64,000 nt of DNA from Lumbricus rubellus (taxonomy: Eukaryota; Annelida; Clitellata; Crassiclitellata; Lumbricidae): NCBI GenBank assembly GCA_945859605.1, contig OX243825.1, positions 15,499,784-15,563,783 on the forward strand, given 5' to 3'. Positions 1 through 10,181 of the stretch are shown here, in pieces. The notes below the pieces were generated by a model, which saw only the letters and a list, made by a program, of their open reading frames with translations, was not told where the DNA came from and searched no databases. Each line of letters starts with the position of its first letter. Position 1 is the stretch's first letter. The position numbers and the translations under genes are program-made.

Positions 1-970
1 ATTTAGTAAATTTAAGTAAAATGTAAATGTACACCCATTTCTTCAGTTACTCCCTAATCTTAACCCAAATCTTTTGCAGTAAATGGTTAAGATATTAGTC
101 ATCATATTACCGTACTATATAAATCTACAAGCATAGCCTGTTGTAATTGAGGTACATGCATAACCTATGGAGCCAGGGCTTAAAGTGTGGCTGGACGGTC
201 AAGGACGGCATCCATGCATGCACTTATTTTAAAATCTTATTGCCATCCTGCCACTTATTGGCAGCACAGCCTGGAAAGGTAAGCAGCATCCTGGCACTTC
301 TTTTGGAAAGGTAAGGGCGTCCAGGCACTTATTTTCTAGCACTTTAAGCTCTGGTGGCACCCAAGATTTAAAATCTCTCAAACACAGGGCAAGAATTGCC
401 AGGGATTGAGGGTGTTCAACCCCCCCCCCCCCCCATCTTTCTTAGGGCTCCATGTAGCAAATTCTTTTCACACCCAACTTCTTCAAGTAGATCATAGGCT
501 GACCTGCAGTTATTTTCCTACAATTCTCATGCTGCTTAAACATGGCTGTGACTGGAATGTAAGCAGGTCCATGACTAGTAATTAAGAAGCCCAAGGCCCC
601 ATCAATTTCAAACTGACCATTAAGTATATCTGCTCACCAATCAGTCTTAACTAGGCCTACACATTATGATATGCACGACAGTACATACATGTATGCATAT
701 GTACATATAATTATATGCATATAGGCTACATTATATTATATGCATGCATACACCGCTACTAGTGTTTAATACAGCCATCTCCTTCGGAAAGTAAATGATA
801 TTATTATGTATGCGGTACGTGATTGCAAAACGAGCGCGCAACGTCAAGCAAATGGAGGAGTTTATGGACGGATATGCATATGCCCTAGCCCACCCCATTT
901 TGGACGTAGGTCTAATTATATTAAGTGAATTTCATAGACCTAACAGGGCGAGTGCCGCCCCTTACATTAC
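1..970 (-). other. Intron 1 of GILT-like gene C, no further exon seen
   Basis: This stretch lies downstream, in minus-strand sense, of exon 1 of the left-most GILT-like gene and is read as its first intron. I looked for the VEEQC...CxxC-type second exon found in gene A and did not see it, so it should lie beyond the left edge. The stretch holds a run of 15 C at about 420-434 and a block shared with intron 1 of gene A. No other coding signal is visible. Confidence 0.5.
172..345. repeat. Intronic block duplicated between GILT genes C and A
   Basis: The block matches 37238-37400 in intron 1 of GILT gene A. Both copies contain about four degenerate repeats of a motif like GTCCTGGCACTTATTT. Its same relative position in two paralogues supports tandem gene duplication that included introns. 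Confidence 0.6.
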
Positions 971-1108
971 CTGGCAAGCGCGGGCAATCTGTCTCGAACT
1001 GCACCAGACGCTGGGAGGAAAATTGCATGGACGACTCGACTGCACAAGTAACATGCAAAGACAAAACGCAGCAGACACTAAAGCCCCTTTTCCAATCCAG
1101 GAATACAT
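971..1108 (-). CDS. GILT-like thiol reductase gene C, exon 1 (partial gene)
   Basis: This 46-codon exon encodes a hydrophobic signal peptide followed by the N-terminal GILT motif CNFPPSVWCSS and ends IARACQ before a GTAATG splice donor. It aligns residue for residue with exon 1 of gene A (CNFPSSVWCSSREIARACQ). GILT proteins reduce disulfides in lysosomes, but the catalytic CxxC exon of this gene is outside the window. The start at 1108 is chosen by alignment with gene A; an in-frame ATG at 1144 would add 12 residues. Together with genes A and B this makes at least three tandem copies on the minus strand. Whether gene C is complete cannot be judged here. Confidence 0.75.
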
Positions 1109-1505
1109 TTTAATTTCCTGTGTCTTCAATCGAAGCTTTTCCAAACGAAACCTAATACCTCCTGCAGAACGATTTCATAAACTCTGAACTTGCACATGAC
1201 AGTAGCCTATAATAAAACAAGCGCATGACCACTGATAGCAAAGAGTGACTACAAAAAGTAACAATCTACATGTAGTTACGTACGAAAACTATCAAACAAA
1301 ATCCGAAACGCTGTTAACATCGGCATAATCTGTACGCTGTCACACTACACTGACCTTCGTAATATTCTACCCGTTGCAATTAGGCCTACTAGGCTATTCG
1401 AGACTTTTATAATATAAACACGACCCGACCTATATAATAATCTATAAATATCAAGGTCAAAAGTTCAGATTTCTTGGAGGGAGTTTCAACCATTGATATG
1501 TATTA
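1109..1505 (-). promoter_or_regulatory. 5' flank and putative promoter of GILT gene C
   Basis: This is the upstream flank of gene C. A block at 1362-1381 reading, on the plus strand, ATTCTACCC(G/A)TTGCAATT recurs at 37888-37905 upstream of gene A. Both are about 250 bp upstream of the respective ATG. Similar sequence runs between the block and the ATG in both genes. A promoter or 5' UTR role is inference from conserved position; no TATA box was assigned. Confidence 0.4.
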
Positions 1506-2035
1506 TATGTGACGTGGTCTATGAGAAGGTACCCAGTCTCCCAAATGGAGTTATTGACGGATTTGAATACACAGATAGATAAGGAAAAAAATGACACCAA
1601 AATGAACCTGATAGCATGAGTAGTTTCTGAGATTTTGCATTTTGACTGACAGTAACTCGTTCGGTCAAAATTTGTTAATTTCTGAGAAAAAACGAGTTGA
1701 AGATGATGCATAGAATTGGAAATGCAATTCTATAAACAAAACACACATGTTAGTTTCATGAAGCGTTTTCAAACATTGCTAACAATAATACTAACAGAGT
1801 AACAAGGAAAAATTTTTTTTTGGCACACTACAGTCACCATTTTTAATTTTTTTAGTAGGATTGAAAAGGTACCCAGTCTGTGTTATTATAATTATTATAT
1901 TATTATATTATTATTATTATATTATTATTATGTTATTATTATATTATTAATAATTATTATAATATTATTATTATATATTATATTATATTGTAATTATTAT
2001 ATTATTATATTATATTATATTATATTATTATATTA

Positions 2036-2070
<35 letters not shown>

Positions 2071-2937
2071 TATTATTATTATTTAAATATTATTTAAATA
2101 TTATTTATATTATTATTATATTATATTTTATTATTATTATTATTATTTATTATTATTATTATTATTTTATTATTTTATTTATTTTATTTTATTTTTTATT
2201 TTTTTTATTTTTTATTTTTTTTATTATTTATTTTTTTTATATTTTATTTATTCATTTCCCATTTTCACATTTTTTTCTCCCATTTCCCATTTCTATTTCC
2301 CATTATTGTTAATTAATAATAATTTCTGACTTTTCGAAGTAGGCCTATAGGTAATCACGTTATTGGATATTAACTGAAAAGGTACCCAACCCACATAACA
2401 GTTTATCACTGCTGTTTGTATTATTATCCGCCATAGTTTTGCGAAGAAAATGCTAAAATTAATCGAAAAAGGAATAATAACAGTTTCCTTACTGTACTAG
2501 ACCACTGTAGATTACTAATAACTCCACTGAAGCACATGAACAATTCGGTTTTCGGCCAAATTCAACCTTAAAACAACTTCTTTGCCTTTTAACAGCATGA
2601 AAATGAACTTCGGAAACGAAATTAAACGCAACACGTAGTCTATTGCACAAAAGGAAGTAGTTCTTCCTTGACAATAATAGATGAACTTGGTTTTTATAGC
2701 GCTGAACTTTTTTTTGAGATTGGGTACCTATTCACTAAAATTATTAAAACTGTCATTTCGCCAAGGTGTAACTGGAAAAAATAGTTTTTTCTTAATTAAT
2801 TATGTAGAAGAAGAATAATAGTACGGATTACTGAATTTTCGTTTTTAGTCAACTCTGACACCTGCAATGCTTAAAAGTGATTTTACTCGATAACTGTGAA
2901 AGGAGACTGGGTACCTTCTCATAGACCACGTCACATA
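1506..2937. mobile_element. Non-autonomous DNA transposon, 36-bp TIRs, TTA target duplication
   Basis: The ends are a perfect 36-bp inverted repeat (1506-1541 and 2902-2937) starting TATGTGACGTGGTCTATGAG. TTA flanks both sides (1503-1505, 2938-2940). A 3-bp TWA duplication is typical of PIF/Harbinger elements, but no transposase is present, so the superfamily is a guess. Short echoes of the terminal motif GGTACCCA occur internally near 1870, 2384 and, inverted, near 2725. The interior is mostly A/T simple sequence. Confidence 0.7.
1878..2262. repeat. Long imperfect ATT/TTATT microsatellite
   Basis: About 380 bp of interrupted (ATT)n, grading into T-rich (TTTTA)n-like sequence, lies inside the TIR element at 1506-2937. 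It has no coding potential. Confidence 0.9.
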
Positions 2938-3737
2938 TTAGCAGTGGTTTCAACATAGAGATGTATTTAAAATATAAGGCTAGAGGGAATATCACGCCGC
3001 AATATTGATGTCGCTGTGTAATAGGGTGGATTGAAAAACCCGAAATTTTGAAATTCGAACGTTAATAGCAAAATAAAGTTGTCTAATGATATGAGGTCAC
3101 GAAATGTCGAAAAAGTTTTGAAAAATATTTATGTCTTCCTTTTGCCCCAGAGGGCCAAAGTTTCGAAAAATTGTCTTTTTTAAAGAAAATTTATGGTTTT
3201 CTTATGAAATATTTTTCATGCAACACAATTTATCACCATACAATATACCGTTGGAAAGAGCTCTTTAAACTGAATAAAATGATGTGTTAATTTTCAGAAT
3301 AGTCCCATATTTCTAGAAGATATTAACTTTTTACGATACCCCACATTCGCGACATGTCGCTATGCCTGAAAACTGTAAAACACTAATAACTTTTTTATCC
3401 TTTGAGATATTTCAACTTGTGATATGTCATTCGATTCAGTTTAAGACGGCCTTTTTAACGGTGCATTGAAACGTACAAAACCCTCCACCAAGAATTTAGA
3501 ACGCTCATGAAACCATACAAAAAAAGGAAAACTAAAGGAAAATATTGGGAAAAATATACTGAACAGGAAATAACTCTTCTAAGTGATACAGTCATCATCA
3601 GCACCCAATATTATGAGGAATAACAGTTTTAAAGATTTGTTTTCCAATGAAATTAAATTATAATATATTGCCAATGCATGCAATAAACGAGCATTTCAGT
3701 TAAAATCTTGCATGCCGTTTTACTCAAAAACCTTACA

Positions 3738-3908
3738 TGATACAACAATTATGAGAACACCATCGTGTTAAGCACGTCAACTTGTATTGAAAACAGTCAA
3801 AGTTTTTTGGGAAATAAAAAATAATAACTTATAGTATATTTAAATATATACAATATATGACTATTTAAGATAAAACTTTGCATATTGTTTTTCTCCAAAC
3901 CCTTACGT
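3738..3908. repeat. Subterminal repeat unit of the foldback element, left side
   Basis: A roughly 170-180 bp unit starts TGATACAACAATT and contains CACCATCGTGTT and AACAGTCAAAG. It recurs in direct orientation at 22611 and 22789. The Gypsy array is inserted near a unit boundary. Confidence 0.6.
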
Positions 3909-4604
3909 TGTAACGGCCTGCCCCCACCTCGACAGAAGCCCACGTGACCTCGGGTCCCACCCCTGGTAATGCTCTTCGGCCTCCCAAGTGGTAGGGGCCC
4001 GCCCTAGGATTTCAATCGAGGCGCCGCACTGTTGAAGGGGTTCTCTGCTGTCAGGTAAGACTACAGGTTCAACTAAGTAGGTAAGATCTACGGGATCCAT
4101 TGATTTCCCTCTGGTAAAGTCGTAGTTTAGGGTTGTATCTTCCACCTCAGGACGGGGATGTCTCTCATCGGTACCAGGATTGACTTCGGTCGAGTGGCGA
4201 CATATGTCTGCGGTTCCCGGTCTGGGAACGACGGCTTCCTCGAATTGAAGACCGTCTGGGTTCAAATCCCCTTCAACAGGTTGTGTAAATCCCCAATCCT
4301 TAGATGTGGTCAACCCTTCCCTTCTCTTTTCCCTCATTACCTCACCTTCTTCTCGGGAAAGACTACCCCGGTGGTGTTGCTCTTGTAAGTGGCTTATCTC
4401 TTGACTAAGACTCTTGAATTGGGACTCCTGTCGTTCCATGAACATCCCCAGGGTTTCTGAAACGGTTAGTAAGAGTTCCCCAACTTGTTTACCCTTTATT
4501 TCTAATTGGTCAAGACGGTCTGGGGTTCCTCCCTTCTCCCCTTCAGTTATGCATTCCTCTAATTCCTCATCAGAGTGATCCTCAGACCTGTTAGGAGTTT
4601 CCAT
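3903..4604 (-). pseudogene. Gag N-terminal coding segment within the downstream LTR
   Basis: This is the first 232 codons of the Gag ORF, present because gag starts inside the LTR. At the outer LTR border (3909) the frame runs into flanking DNA and stops at once. The protein is identical to the first 232 residues of the two full Gag ORFs. It is predicted to be a by-product of LTR duplication, not a separate gene. Confidence 0.8.
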
Positions 4605-5507
4605 TATTCAATGATTTATTAACGTCAGATTTAATTTATTTTAATTAAGCAATTCAACTGAGTATAATGTACAAGCGTTGCTGACAATTAACATCTGTGA
4701 TCGGGCCTAGATATTGTTCTTCAATAGCTATGCGATATGTCTTTAAAGTCAGCAGAATCTCCGTAAATAATCAACAGGCGTGCACAACCTTAATTCCAGT
4801 AATCGCGTTTTATAATTAACAGTCAGGTATAATGAATCACAATTCAGACGGTAGCTTTCAACCGTTATTCAATATCGACTTAGGTTTCAATTCTTATTAT
4901 CAGTGAACATTTATTTCTAATTAATTAACTACACTTGGTTTCGGATTCTGTTATGGAGCAATTAGATTAGTTAATACTTTCCTGGGAATTTCCGTGCAAT
5001 TTGGCCAACACTCGCATTCAAATATGAAAAGAAGATCGGAAGATTTCTTGTCCGAATATTGGAATATATGACAATAAAGTTTCACACAGAATCGGCTGCA
5101 AACTGTCCCAAAACCAGTCGCTTAGTCAACGGTATATTCATATTCATGAAATCAGGCAATCAGCCACACATTCAGCATTTTTAGACCCAGAATATACAGA
5201 ATTTCTTGTCTTCACGAGCCGACCTCTCACTCCGATGAAAACTTCCAGTCGACTGCGCATTTCGGCGTTGGGAGCGGTCACGTGATCTGGATCAACCAAT
5301 CAGCGACTTACACGTTGGCCGAATCTAAAAATAGAGTGTCGCATTGCGACACTTTCTGTTGCAGCGAAGTACTGCACCGAAGGTCAGATCTAAAAGCGGC
5401 TAAAACCGAAGGCCGGTCGCAAATTTAGCAAGGCCGCAAATTAATAAGTAAGTACGCCGAGCGGCCTAAAAGGAGGTTAAATTGTAGCGGCCTCATAGGA
5501 CGTTACA
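3909..5507 (-). repeat. LTR 1 (downstream, 3' LTR of the Gypsy array)
   Basis: The LTR begins TGTAACG and ends CGTTACA, a 7-bp terminal inverted repeat, and is 1599 bp long. It contains the gag start codon at 4604. A polypurine tract adjoins it at 5508. Confidence 0.9.
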
Positions 5508-5520
5508 CACCCCCCCACTT
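5508..5520 (-). promoter_or_regulatory. Polypurine tract, left Gypsy copy
   Basis: On the minus strand AAGTGGGGGGGTG directly precedes the LTR start TGTAACG. This is the expected place and composition for the plus-strand primer of reverse transcription. Confidence 0.8.
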
Positions 5521-6751
5521 AATCCAATTTTCCACCTTAATGGAAAATTTCCAGAACAGGGTCCGAAACCAAACAATATAAACAAGCAATCTTAACTGAT
5601 TCACTACGGTACTACGTAAGAACAAGATCCTCAATTGATACACATTGTACCGACAGCCCCGGTACGCTTAGGTGAAAAAGGGTTCATGCCCAAAATAAAA
5701 ATTATCAAGTCTAAACTTATAACCATCACGAAACTGACATCAGCAATTTAAGGTTATCACGAAGAATCTCTGTGCTGAAACGAATTTACCGTTAACACAA
5801 ATTATAATCATCATTCCTAATCCATCACTTGCTCGGAGCCACTTACTAGGATACTTAAATGTCTTCCAAACACAATATTCCCTGCTCCGGCACCAATCCT
5901 TACTATACTATTATACTAACAAATCAGCATGTTACAATTCAATTTAACAGGTTACCAATAACTATGAATCAAATGCACATTATAAAAGAAAACTATTTCT
6001 TTTAAATTCTATCCTCACTCGTAGCCAAAGAGATTTCTGGGAAAACTCTGTTCCTTAACTCAGCATACAATCGCTATCAGCGATGGGCAGTCAATACTTC
6101 ATTACCCACGTTACACGTTACTCTAGGGCTGAACTAGCAAAGGCTTTACTGCTTAGTGAAGCATACCCCAAGCCACACTAGGACGGATTTCTCCTTGACC
6201 TGTGTATAGTCTGTCGACGTCTACCTTACAAGACGGAGCATAACAGAGCAGACCTTCCGGAACTAGCAAACAAAGGATTTACTATTCAGGGAAACATACC
6301 CAAGAAGCTAGTACGGATTTCTCCCTGACTTATGCAAAAGACTTTCTACGTCCACCTTACAGGACGGAATATAATAGAATAGACCGTAACGCTGTCTGGA
6401 CAATTACAACCCACTATTCTACATCCGAACCCTACCTTCACTAACCGTATAGAATTCAAAATAGCAAATAATCTCATCGTAGATTATACAATTAATCATG
6501 GTTATGCAATCACATCTTCTATACTATATACAAGCACAGCAATCTTGCCCTTCTTCGTGGCAACAAAGAGAACAATGCAAGTAAAACGACAAGTAAACAA
6601 TTCTTACCTACCCCCATGATCTAACCTAGATCAAGTCTAGAAACAAAAATTCATATGCATTTTCATCCAAAGGAACTAAAACCAGGCTTCTCGCCAAAGC
6701 CTAAACCTATCGCCATTACGCGATATTATCTTACACTAGCTATACGTTACC
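5521..6751 (-). other. Gypsy 3' non-coding region, left copy
   Basis: About 1.2 kb lies between the end of the integrase ORF and the polypurine tract. No ORF of note is present. Two similar blocks with ACGGATTTCTCC(T/C)TGAC occur near 6182 and 6312, suggesting a short internal duplication. Differences from the right copy begin near 6136. Confidence 0.6.
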
Positions 6752-8577
6752 CTATATCTTACGGGGCGAACAATGTTCCTGCGAGGTCTCGGCATCGGAC
6801 ATTAATTCCTCAACTTCAGGATTATTCAATCCATTCAGGGTCTCCAAGTCTAAAGGACCTGCCGGATCTAGGTCTTCTATCTCATTCCACTCTCCTGGAG
6901 AGTCCCCCCACAAACAATTTAAGTTTGTCAATGTAAACCAATTTGGCTTGCGAGCGTGCGGATTTCTGAATCTTAAAAGGACCGGACTCAGCTGTTCGAT
7001 TACCTTATAGGGTCCAGTGTAAAGTTTATTCCACTTATCCCTTAATCCCAGGGCGGTCTCCGTGGATAGAAGTACCAAACCCATGGACCCTATGGGAAAC
7101 CTAGCGGGCTTCACTCTCATATCATACCGAAATTTCTGTTAGTGACATGGCGCTGCATAAATCTTCGAGCAATTTCAAAGTTATTTTGCACATTCTCAAT
7201 TTGATTCACAACAAAATCATCGGTACTAGACAAAGCATTTGCAACTTGAACATCTCCTAAAACTAAATCGATCGGCATGCACAACTCTCTTGACAGGAAC
7301 AGCCGGTTAGGTGTGAATCCGGTGCTTTCACTTTCACTTGCTCGATAGGCGGCGAGGACGTAGGGAAGATGCACATCCCAGTCGCGCTGGTTCTGGGCTA
7401 CCACCTTCCCGAGCAGGGTGTTCAAGGTTCTGTGAAACCTCTCCACGGCTCCGTTGGTACTTGGTTTGTACGGCGTGGTCCGCATCTTGTCGATCTGGAG
7501 GTGACGACACATTTCCTTGAACAGGTTCGCCTCGAAGCAGGGGCCTTGGTCTGTCAAGATTTGTCGCGGGCAACCGAACCGACAGAAGACTTCCTCGACT
7601 AGGACTCGTGCCACGGTCGTCGCCTCCTGGTTGCGGATCGGATAGGCTTCCGCCCAGCGGGTGAAGTGGTCCACGGCAGTGAGGATATACCGGTATCCTT
7701 TACTGGAGGTGGGATGCGGTCCAGTGATGTCTACCCCCAAACACTCCATCGGGGCTCCCACGGACATCGGTTGGAGACGACCCTGTCTGGGCGTCTTTCC
7801 GCGGTGGTACTGGGCGCACGGGACACACCGCCGAAGTGCCATTCGTACATCCTCTCTCCACCCCGGCCAGTAAGCTCTCTTTTGGAGTTGAGCGAGGGTA
7901 CGTCTGATACCCATGTGCCCTCCAGTAATTCCTTCATGAGCGAGCCGTATTAACGAAGATCGTCGACTACGCGGGGGAATCAGTTGTCGGGTCGCAACTT
8001 GCCCATCATCTGCGTGGAGCCAGTTCCGGGTGAGCAGTTCCCTGTGGAGTTCCAGCTGCGGCCATTGGGCTACCAAGTTCTTTACAGTTCCGCTTTGACT
8101 CCGCAATTCGTCGTAAGAGGGAGGATCATCAGAGCTGAGCTTCTTTTGGATAACCCAGCCCAGCTCGCGGTCGGCTCGTTGTTCATCTCGAATGGTTGTT
8201 CGGTCCCAATCGGTCGGTAGATCCACCGTTCCCCCACGGAGGCCCGTCGTTTCACGGATGACTTGCACTTGTTGCGGCATGCGCGACAGGGCGTCCGCGT
8301 TCTGGTGCGCAGTTCCGGCACGATGCTGGATATCGAACTCGAATTCTTCCGTTATGGCCAGCCATCTGGCCTGTTGTCCGATAGGAAGCGGCGTCCTCCT
8401 CAGCCATTGCAAGGCGGAGTGATCGGTGCGCAGTAAGAATCGACGCCCCAGCAGATACTGTCGATAGGTCTTTAGAAAGTAGACGATGGCCAGAAGTTCT
8501 CGCTTCGTAACGTCGTAGTTCTGCTCCGCCGTGGAACAGAGTCGGCTACCGTAGCAAACTACGCGTTCATGCCCGTC
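6752..8577 (-). pseudogene. pol: Gypsy RNase H-integrase, left copy, frameshifted C-terminus
   Basis: The frame below the TAA at 8578 encodes the rest of RNase H, then integrase with a zinc-binding N-terminus, a DDE core (D in VDITGP, D in LTDQGP, E in AVERFHR) and a GPY/F-type C-terminus. The frame closes at 7117. Another frame continues to 6752, because of several single-base differences from the intact right copy (15301-17127). All eight coding differences are 1-nt indels, mostly in homopolymers, so this may be sequence error rather than real decay. Confidence 0.8.
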
Positions 8578-10140
8578 TTATATTTGTGAAAGGACTGCTC
8601 CTATGGCCTCGCCAGATGCGTCCGTATCAAGAATGTACAACCCATCATCGTTGGGTAAAGCCAGGATGGGTGATTCAGTCAGGAGTCGCTTCAGGTGAGA
8701 GAAGGCAGCTTCGCACTCGGTGGACCATTGAAAGCGAAACCCTTTTTTGGTCAGCGCATGCAGCGGTCTGGCGATTTTGGCGAAGTTCGGCACGAATTTT
8801 CTGTAGTAAGAACACAATCCAATGAAGGCGCGAACGTCTCGCAGCTTCTTAGGAGTTGGCCACTCCTTAACCGCTACGGTTTTCTCCGGATCAGTCATAA
8901 TGCCATCCTCACTTACGACATGACCCAAGAATAACACTCGCCGTTGTAGCAGGTGACATTTCGAAGGCTTCAATTTCAACCCGACAGCTGCCAACCGTTC
9001 CAACACTTGCGTTAACCGTTCCAAGTGAGTCTCAAGATCTTCGGCAAAGACAATGATGTCGTCTAGATATATTAGACATACCTCAAAATTCAGTCCAGCC
9101 ATGACCAGGTTCATCATTCTCGAAAACGTAGCCGGCGAGTTGCAGAGACCGAAGGGTAGGACCCTAAACTGAAAACTTCCTCTTCTAGTGATGAAAGCTG
9201 TCTTCGGGCGATCCTTTGGATGAACCGCAACCTGATGGTACCCTGCACGAAGATCAAAAGTGCTGAACCACTTGGCTCCGGCAAGGGTATCCAAACTCTC
9301 GCTAATCAGAGGTAGAGGATAGGCGTCCTTCCGGGTTTTAGTGTTCACCGCTCGATAGTCCACACAAAATCTCGGGGTACCATCTCGTTTTTTTACCATC
9401 ACCACATTACTTGCCCAGGCTGAGGCTGACGGTTCTATCAGCTTTTGTTGCAACATATTGTTCACTTGTTCATCAATGACGGGCAATAGCGTTAGCGGCT
9501 GGCGACGTAATGGTTGTCGAACAGGGCTTTCGTTACCAGTTTCTATCTCGTGTTGGATTACATCGGTGAAACCCAAATCCCATTCATTCATTGAAAAGGC
9601 TTTCTGATTTGCGGTGATGATTTGCCGAAGTCGTTCCTGTACTTCTTCCGGTACATCGGCGGCAATGTCCCTCCAAAGAGGAGAAAGGGTCGCCGCGATT
9701 TCAGCATCGGTTGATTTCGGTAACGTTTCGTTAACGGCTGCGCACCCGGCCGCAGATCTCAAGAGTTTTTCTTCCCCCATTACCGTAACCGGTTCGGCTG
9801 TACATTGAACTCCTTTCTTCAGCCAGAGTTGTTGGTCGGTGGGATTCATCACCCGAAGCGGCAGATCGAAGGTCCGGTTAGGGAGCAAGGTTCCGGCTAG
9901 AATGAGTCCGGAGTCTAACACTTTCGGATTTACAGCCCAGGAATCGGTCATTGCTTTCAAGTTCGGAAGGAGCGCATGGCTTTCAACATCCATCTCACTT
10001 TTTGCCACGACGAGTGTGTCATGAGAAATCACTATCTTACGACATAGTCCGGCACGAGGTTTGGAGTGTACTTCGAATCTATAGCCTCCCACCAGGATCC
10101 AGTTGCGACCGATATGCCAGAGTACATTTTCGTGTTTCAT
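8578..10140 (-). CDS. pol: Gypsy reverse transcriptase (protease end to RNase H start), left copy
   Basis: The frame carries the end of the aspartic protease, just upstream of the first ATG (ELILGLSW-type motif), then a full RT. The RT has FDLRAGYHQ, LPFGL and the catalytic YLDD near residue 356. RNase H begins at ILDTDASG and the frame hits TAA at 8578-8580 just after AVLSQI. The same frame reopens immediately below. Pol is in the -1 frame relative to gag, with overlap 10182-10218. The ATG at 10140 is probably not a true start; expression by frameshifting is the expected mode. Confidence 0.9.
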   Translation of the reverse strand: MKHENVLWHIGRNWILVGGYRFEVHSKPRAGLCRKIVISHDTLVVAKSEMDVESHALLPNLKAMTDSWAVNPKVLDSGLILAGTLLPNRTFDLPLRVMNPTDQQLWLKKGVQCTAEPVTVMGEEKLLRSAAGCAAVNETLPKSTDAEIAATLSPLWRDIAADVPEEVQERLRQIITANQKAFSMNEWDLGFTDVIQHEIETGNESPVRQPLRRQPLTLLPVIDEQVNNMLQQKLIEPSASAWASNVVMVKKRDGTPRFCVDYRAVNTKTRKDAYPLPLISESLDTLAGAKWFSTFDLRAGYHQVAVHPKDRPKTAFITRRGSFQFRVLPFGLCNSPATFSRMMNLVMAGLNFEVCLIYLDDIIVFAEDLETHLERLTQVLERLAAVGLKLKPSKCHLLQRRVLFLGHVVSEDGIMTDPEKTVAVKEWPTPKKLRDVRAFIGLCSYYRKFVPNFAKIARPLHALTKKGFRFQWSTECEAAFSHLKRLLTESPILALPNDDGLYILDTDASGEAIGAVLSQI

Positions 10141-10181
10141 CCACGAAAGTCCAAGGATCAGTTCAGATACCTGTTCTGTGA

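Noticed and set aside
795..1187. 130-aa plus-strand ORF
   Set aside because: It is antisense to exon 1 of GILT gene C, whose reverse strand has a signal peptide, the GILT motif and a splice donor.
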